A stretch of DNA of 8,855 nucleotides from NCBI GenBank assembly GCA_012800465.1, contig JAAZJI010000128.1, forward strand, positions 1 to 8,855, in the 5' to 3' direction. The notes beneath the pieces were generated by a model. That model made no database searches. It saw only the letters and a program-made list of their open reading frames with translations, and was not told where the DNA came from. The stretch comes from Spirochaetales bacterium (GTDB lineage: Bacteria; Spirochaetota; Spirochaetia; Sphaerochaetales; Sphaerochaetaceae). This document shows, in pieces, positions 5,848 to 8,855 of this stretch; positions within the stretch are counted from its first letter, which is position 1, and each line of letters begins with the position of its first letter. The translations under genes and the position numbers were made by a program.

Positions 5848-7842
5848 ATGGACGTAAAACAGCTTGCAAATGCAATTCGGATCTTGAGCATGGATGGGGT
5901 GCAGAAAGCGAACTCCGGTCACCCGGGAGCTCCCATGGGAATGGCGGAGATGGCGGAGGTCCTCTTCCGGCGAGTGATGAAGCACAACCCGAAGAACCCG
6001 CAGTGGGCGAACCGCGACCGCTTCGTCCTCTCCAACGGACACGCTTCGATGCTGCTCTATTCCCTGCTCCATCTGAGCGGGTACGATGTCTCCCTTGACG
6101 ACCTGAAGGATTTCAGACAGCTGCACAGCAGGACCGCCGGCCACCCCGAGTATGGGTATCTGCCCGGAGTCGAGACGACCACCGGACCGCTCGGCCAGGG
6201 GTTCGCCAACGCGGTCGGAATGGCGCTCGCCGAGAAGAGCCTTGCCGCCCGATTCAACAGGGAAGGGCACAAGGTGATCGACCACTACACATACGTCTTC
6301 CTGGGGGACGGGTGTCTGATGGAAGGAATCAGCCACGAGGCCGCCTCCCTGGCCGGGGTATGGAAACTCGGAAAACTCATCGTCCTGTATGATGACAACG
6401 GGATCTCGATCGACGGCGAAGTCGAGCACTGGTTCAAAGATGATACCGCCAAGCGCTTCGAGGCGTATGGATGGCACGTGATCCGAGATATCGACGGGCA
6501 CGACATCGATTCCGTCTCCAAGGCGATCGTCGGTGCCCAGTCGATCAAGGACAAGCCGTCGCTCTTGATGTGCCGGACCACGATCGGATTCGGCTCTCCG
6601 AACAAGGCGAACACCGCTGGCAGCCATGGCGCTCCGCTGGGGACCGAAGAAGTCGCTCTGACCCGCAAGAACCTGGGCTGGAAGCATGATGAGCCGTTCT
6701 TCGTACCCGAAGAGATCTACAAGGCGTGGGACCAGAGCGCCCGGGGAGCGAAGGATGAAGAGGAATGGAACGCCGTCTTCGCTTCCTATGAGAAGGCGTA
6801 TCCCGCCGAAGCGGCGGAGCTGAAGCGGCGCCTGGCAGGTGAGCTTCCAAAGGATTGGGAGAAGAGCTTTGATGATGCGATCAGGAAGTGGCAAAGCGAG
6901 GATGTGAAGGTCGCCAGCCGCAAGGCGAGCCAGATGAGTCTGGATGTCCTGGGGAATCTTCTTGGCGAGCTGATCGGCGGATCGGCGGACCTTTCCCCCT
7001 CCAACCTCACCGCCTGGAAGGGAGTCGAGGACTTCGATTCCGAGACCGGAAAAGGGATGTACCTGCGCTTCGGGGTCCGCGAGTTCGGCATGATGGCGAT
7101 CCTGAACGGGCTCTCCCTCCATGGCGGTTTCATTCCCTATGGCGGAACGTTCCTGATGTTCATGGAGTACGCCCGCAACGCGATCCGGATGGCGGCGCTG
7201 ATGAAGATCCGCACGATCGGGGTGTTCACCCACGATTCGATCGGGCTTGGGGAAGACGGGCCGACCCACCAGCCGGTTGAGCAGATGGCGAACCTCAGGA
7301 TGACCCCCAACATGGTCACCTGGCGGCCGTGCGACCTCGTCGAGACGGGGGTCGCCTGGAAGATGGCGATCAAACGCGCCGACGGACCGACCGCCCTGCT
7401 TCTTTCGAGGCAGAATCTGACTCCCCGGAAGCGGACGGAAGAACAGCTCTCCCTGATCGAAAAGGGCGGGTACATCCTCCATGAGACCGACGACAGCCCG
7501 AGTGTCATCCTCATCGGCACCGGCAGCGAGGTTGAGCTGGCCGTCAAGGCGGCCAAGGTTCTGGAAGAGGAGAAGATCTCCGTCAGGGTCGTCTCGATGC
7601 CCTCGCCGGAACTCTTCGAGGCTCAGGACGCCGCCTACAGGGAAGGTGTCCTACCCAAGGGGATCAAAGCCCGGGTCGCCGTCGAAGCCGGCTGGGCGGA
7701 CTATTGGTACAAGTACGTCGGTCTGGACGGGAAGATCGTCGGGATGCGCTCCTTCGGGGAATCCGGTCCGGCCGATCAGCTGTATGAACACTTCGGCATC
7801 ACCGTCGAAAAGGTGGTCGAAGCGGCGAAGAGCCTGCTGTAG
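5848..7842 (+). CDS. tkt: Transketolase
   Basis: Complete 664-residue transketolase (EC 2.2.1.1), a cytoplasmic thiamine-diphosphate enzyme that moves two-carbon units between ketose and aldose phosphates in the non-oxidative pentose phosphate pathway. Key sites are intact: H25 ([10 protein letters not shown]), H65 (SNGHAS), the ThDP/metal motif starting at G153-D154-G155 and ending at N184 (YDDNG), H260 (GSHGAPLG), catalytic E412 (GVREFGM), and H462 in [16 protein letters not shown]. The order is the usual one: N-terminal ThDP domain, central pyrimidine-binding domain, then C-terminal domain. The start is the ATG at 5848: GGAGG at 5838-5842 is five bases upstream. An ATG at 5845 is too close to it, and an ATG at 5836 overlaps it. 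It lies 28 bases after an intrinsic terminator, with no clear promoter of its own. No transaldolase or other pentose-phosphate gene is in the window. Confidence 0.97.
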   Translation: MDVKQLANAIRILSMDGVQKANSGHPGAPMGMAEMAEVLFRRVMKHNPKNPQWANRDRFVLSNGHASMLLYSLLHLSGYDVSLDDLKDFRQLHSRTAGHPEYGYLPGVETTTGPLGQGFANAVGMALAEKSLAARFNREGHKVIDHYTYVFLGDGCLMEGISHEAASLAGVWKLGKLIVLYDDNGISIDGEVEHWFKDDTAKRFEAYGWHVIRDIDGHDIDSVSKAIVGAQSIKDKPSLLMCRTTIGFGSPNKANTAGSHGAPLGTEEVALTRKNLGWKHDEPFFVPEEIYKAWDQSARGAKDEEEWNAVFASYEKAYPAEAAELKRRLAGELPKDWEKSFDDAIRKWQSEDVKVASRKASQMSLDVLGNLLGELIGGSADLSPSNLTAWKGVEDFDSETGKGMYLRFGVREFGMMAILNGLSLHGGFIPYGGTFLMFMEYARNAIRMAALMKIRTIGVFTHDSIGLGEDGPTHQPVEQMANLRMTPNMVTWRPCDLVETGVAWKMAIKRADGPTALLLSRQNLTPRKRTEEQLSLIEKGGYILHETDDSPSVILIGTGSEVELAVKAAKVLEEEKISVRVVSMPSPELFEAQDAAYREGVLPKGIKARVAVEAGWADYWYKYVGLDGKIVGMRSFGESGPADQLYEHFGITVEKVVEAAKSLL

Positions 7843-7858
7843 ACAGGAAGATCGATCA

Positions 7859-7882
7859 ATCCTCCGGTGAGCGCCGGAGGAT
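7859..7882 (+). promoter_or_regulatory. Perfect hairpin enclosing the methyltransferase ribosome binding site
   Basis: ATCCTCCGG (7859-7867) and CCGGAGGAT (7874-7882) form a perfect nine-base-pair stem with the loop TGAGCG. No T-run follows (ATATCTATAT), so it is not a typical intrinsic terminator, although it sits just 17 bases after the transketolase stop. The 3' arm contains GGAGG (7876-7880), the only Shine-Dalgarno-like sequence before the methyltransferase ATG at 7894. The hairpin could protect the tkt mRNA 3' end, sequester the downstream ribosome binding site, or both. Confidence 0.55.
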
Positions 7883-7893
7883 ATCTATATCGG

Positions 7894-8481
7894 ATGAGCG
7901 ACTACTACGAAAGAAACGCCGCCTCGTACATCGAAGAGACCAGAAATCTTGATATGAGCCGCTTCACAAGCCGGTTTCTTCGATCGATTCCCATCGGGGG
8001 AGCGATATTGGACGCCGGGTGCGGATCGGGCCGGGACGCCCTCCATTTTCATGGGAAGGGATACCGGGTGACGGCGTTCGACGCCTCGAAGGAACTCGTT
8101 CGATTGGCCTCCGAGTGGACGGATCTTCCCATCGAACACCGCACCTTCCATGAGATGAGCGAATGTGACGAGTACGATGGGATCTGGGCTTCCGCTTCGT
8201 TGTTACATCTGGCCTGCGATGAGCTACCGACCGTTTTTTCCCTGCTCCATCAAGCACTGAAGGAACAGGGAATCCTGTATGCTTCCTTCAAGGCGGGGGA
8301 AAGCTTCATGAAAGAAGGACTGCTCTACACCTCCTTCACTCCGGAAGCGTTCCGGCTGTTCATCCGACATGAAACCTCCTTCATCATCGATGAGCTGGTC
8401 GTCACCGAGGATGCGAGGAATCATCGGAAAGGGGAGTATTGGCTGAATGCGTTTTTGAAAAAGGATGCCACCGCCTCCTGA
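7894..8481 (+). CDS. Class I SAM-dependent methyltransferase
   Basis: A 195-residue Rossmann-fold methyltransferase; acceptor unknown. Motif I is ILDAGCGSGRD (residues 38-48), the AdoMet-binding glycine loop. The acidic residue ending strand beta2 is D63 (VTAFDAS), expected to contact the ribose hydroxyls, and a post-motif segment IWASASLLHL follows. The N-terminal MSDYYERNA...Y..ET..LDMS is typical of small stand-alone methyltransferases of the Methyltransf_11/25 or TehB-like group. I prefer the ATG at 7894 because the protein then begins with that family-typical MSDYY; a GTG at 7867 would add nine residues encoded within the hairpin. The spacing from GGAGG to the ATG is 13 bases, longer than usual. 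It lies 51 bases after tkt in the same direction, so read-through from tkt is plausible. A small-molecule or protein target cannot be told from sequence. Confidence 0.88.
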   Translation: MSDYYERNAASYIEETRNLDMSRFTSRFLRSIPIGGAILDAGCGSGRDALHFHGKGYRVTAFDASKELVRLASEWTDLPIEHRTFHEMSECDEYDGIWASASLLHLACDELPTVFSLLHQALKEQGILYASFKAGESFMKEGLLYTSFTPEAFRLFIRHETSFIIDELVVTEDARNHRKGEYWLNAFLKKDATAS

Positions 8482-8495
8482 TTGGAAAGCGGTGG
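8468..8495 (+). repeat. Inverted repeat spanning the methyltransferase stop codon
   Basis: CCACCGC (8468-8474) pairs perfectly with GCGGTGG (8489-8495) around a 14-base loop that contains the TGA stop. A second short palindrome, GGTCG-GA-CGACC, follows at 8496-8507. Neither is followed by T residues. They may stabilise or end the transcript; no classical terminator is present here. Confidence 0.35.
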
Positions 8496-8784
8496 GGTCG
8501 GACGACCAGGTCCGGCAGTTCAGTCAGGATGCGCTTGTGGCGCTCCTCCGCCTAGATGATGAGCTTGAGTACGTGTCGTTCATTCATTCCCATCCGGTGA
8601 ACTTTTCAAACGATTACTTACTCCATACAGAGTATCTCCGTTTAAACCTTTATTTATCGTTTTTAGATTTTTATGGAGAAAAGGTATATACGAATAACCT
8701 ACATTTCCATAAGTTAAGCTGTCGCCAATACATAAAATTTTTATAATTTATCGCCCCTACAATTTCTAATTTTTATTTTTAACC
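8482..8784. other. Gene-free stretch with abrupt shift to AT-rich sequence
   Basis: About 300 bases without a convincing gene. The first ~110 bases have the composition of the rest of the window; from about 8590 the sequence turns strongly AT-rich with runs such as TTTTTAGATTTTTATGG and ATAAAATTTTTATAATTT. The forward ORF spanning it (8465-8746) starts inside the methyltransferase, straddles the composition break and resembles nothing I know. No tRNA, att-like repeat or insertion-sequence end was recognised. The break suggests the edge of a transferred or degraded segment. Confidence 0.5.
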
Positions 8785-8855
8785 TTATTTCAACACTTCC
8801 CATACCGGATTCTGTTTAGAGCCGACTCGCCTGATATAACCCTTCTCTACAAGAG
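8785..8855 (-). CDS. C-terminal end of an unidentified protein, winged-helix-like (partial)
   Basis: On the minus strand a frame open from the window's right edge encodes 22 residues before a TAA at 8785-8787. It reads LVEKGYIRRVGS followed by KQNPVWEVLK. The pattern 'L-x-x-K-G-x-I-x-R-x-G-S ... W-x-V-L' resembles the last helix and wing of a winged-helix domain, as found at the C-terminus of AlbA_2/AAA_4 ATP-binding (RecG-like) regulators and some Fic-domain proteins. This is recalled pattern similarity from very little sequence. The gene would converge on the methyltransferase gene. The family is uncertain, but the short stretch reads as real coding sequence next to AT-rich DNA. Confidence 0.45.
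   Translation of the reverse strand, partial: LVEKGYIRRVGSKQNPVWEVLK

Noticed and set aside
5773..7482. Long minus-strand open frame (569 codons) antisense to transketolase
   Set aside because: It is a shadow of a strongly coding gene with high GC at third positions; its translation is rich in Arg/Pro/Gly/His with no domain, and the plus-strand product is an unmistakable complete transketolase.
8490..8598. Minus-strand reading with MNERHVLKLII, an in-frame TAG, then AEERHKRILTELPDL, considered as a transposase or other gene remnant
   Set aside because: The text looks mildly protein-like, but I cannot tie it to any family, and the in-frame stop and short length leave too little support for a feature.
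8465..8746. Plus-strand 93-codon open frame at the right end
   Set aside because: It starts inside the methyltransferase gene with no clear ribosome binding site, crosses the composition break and resembles no family I know; treated as chance.
8590..8784. Possible CRISPR leader or repeat array in the AT-rich stretch
   Set aside because: No repeated unit of 20 or more bases at regular spacing is present; only simple A/T runs are seen.

Overview
The window reads as an ordinary, GC-rich (by eye) bacterial chromosome segment with tightly packed metabolic and housekeeping genes, followed by an abrupt AT-rich stretch in the last ~270 bases. The taxon is an inference. The Sec-exported, probable beta-barrel protein at 4928-5785 reminds me of lineage-specific outer membrane proteins of Spirochaetota (Sphaerochaeta/Treponema-like bacteria). 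A Gram-negative-type envelope is also suggested by the remnant of an exported 5'-nucleotidase. No marker gene fixes the phylum.

Layout. 1-845 (+): 3' portion of an RNase D-type exonuclease gene with an HRDC-like domain; its start lies outside the window. 806-2775 (-): a two-gene unit, an M20-family (PepT-like) metallopeptidase followed by a ketopantoate-reductase-family oxidoreductase. These two overlap by four bases (ATGA), and the reductase gene runs 40 bases into the end of the convergent exonuclease gene. 2776-2907: short divergent intergenic region with a candidate promoter. 2908-4525 (+): an alpha/beta hydrolase and an OsmC-family thiol peroxidase-like protein, probably co-transcribed. 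4526-4856 (+): a decayed, multiply frameshifted and deleted relic of a 5'-nucleotidase/UshA-type gene, not annotated by simple ORF calling. 4857-5785 (+): an extended -10 promoter and an exported envelope protein, closed by an intrinsic terminator at 5792-5819. 5848-7842 (+): transketolase, complete with all catalytic motifs. 7894-8481 (+): class I SAM-dependent methyltransferase, whose Shine-Dalgarno lies inside a perfect hairpin. 8482-8784: gene-free stretch that turns AT-rich from about 8590. 8785-8855 (-): the last 22 codons of another gene, with a winged-helix-like C-terminus.

The genes do not form one pathway. Transketolase serves the non-oxidative pentose phosphate pathway; the M20 peptidase probably processes peptides; the OsmC protein and hydrolase may be detoxifying. 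I see no CRISPR array, tRNA, rRNA, complete mobile element or defence cassette. I do not think the window holds an undescribed multi-gene system. The items most worth a second look are the nucleotidase relic, the hairpin-embedded ribosome binding site before the methyltransferase, the convergent gene overlap, and the composition break at the right end.
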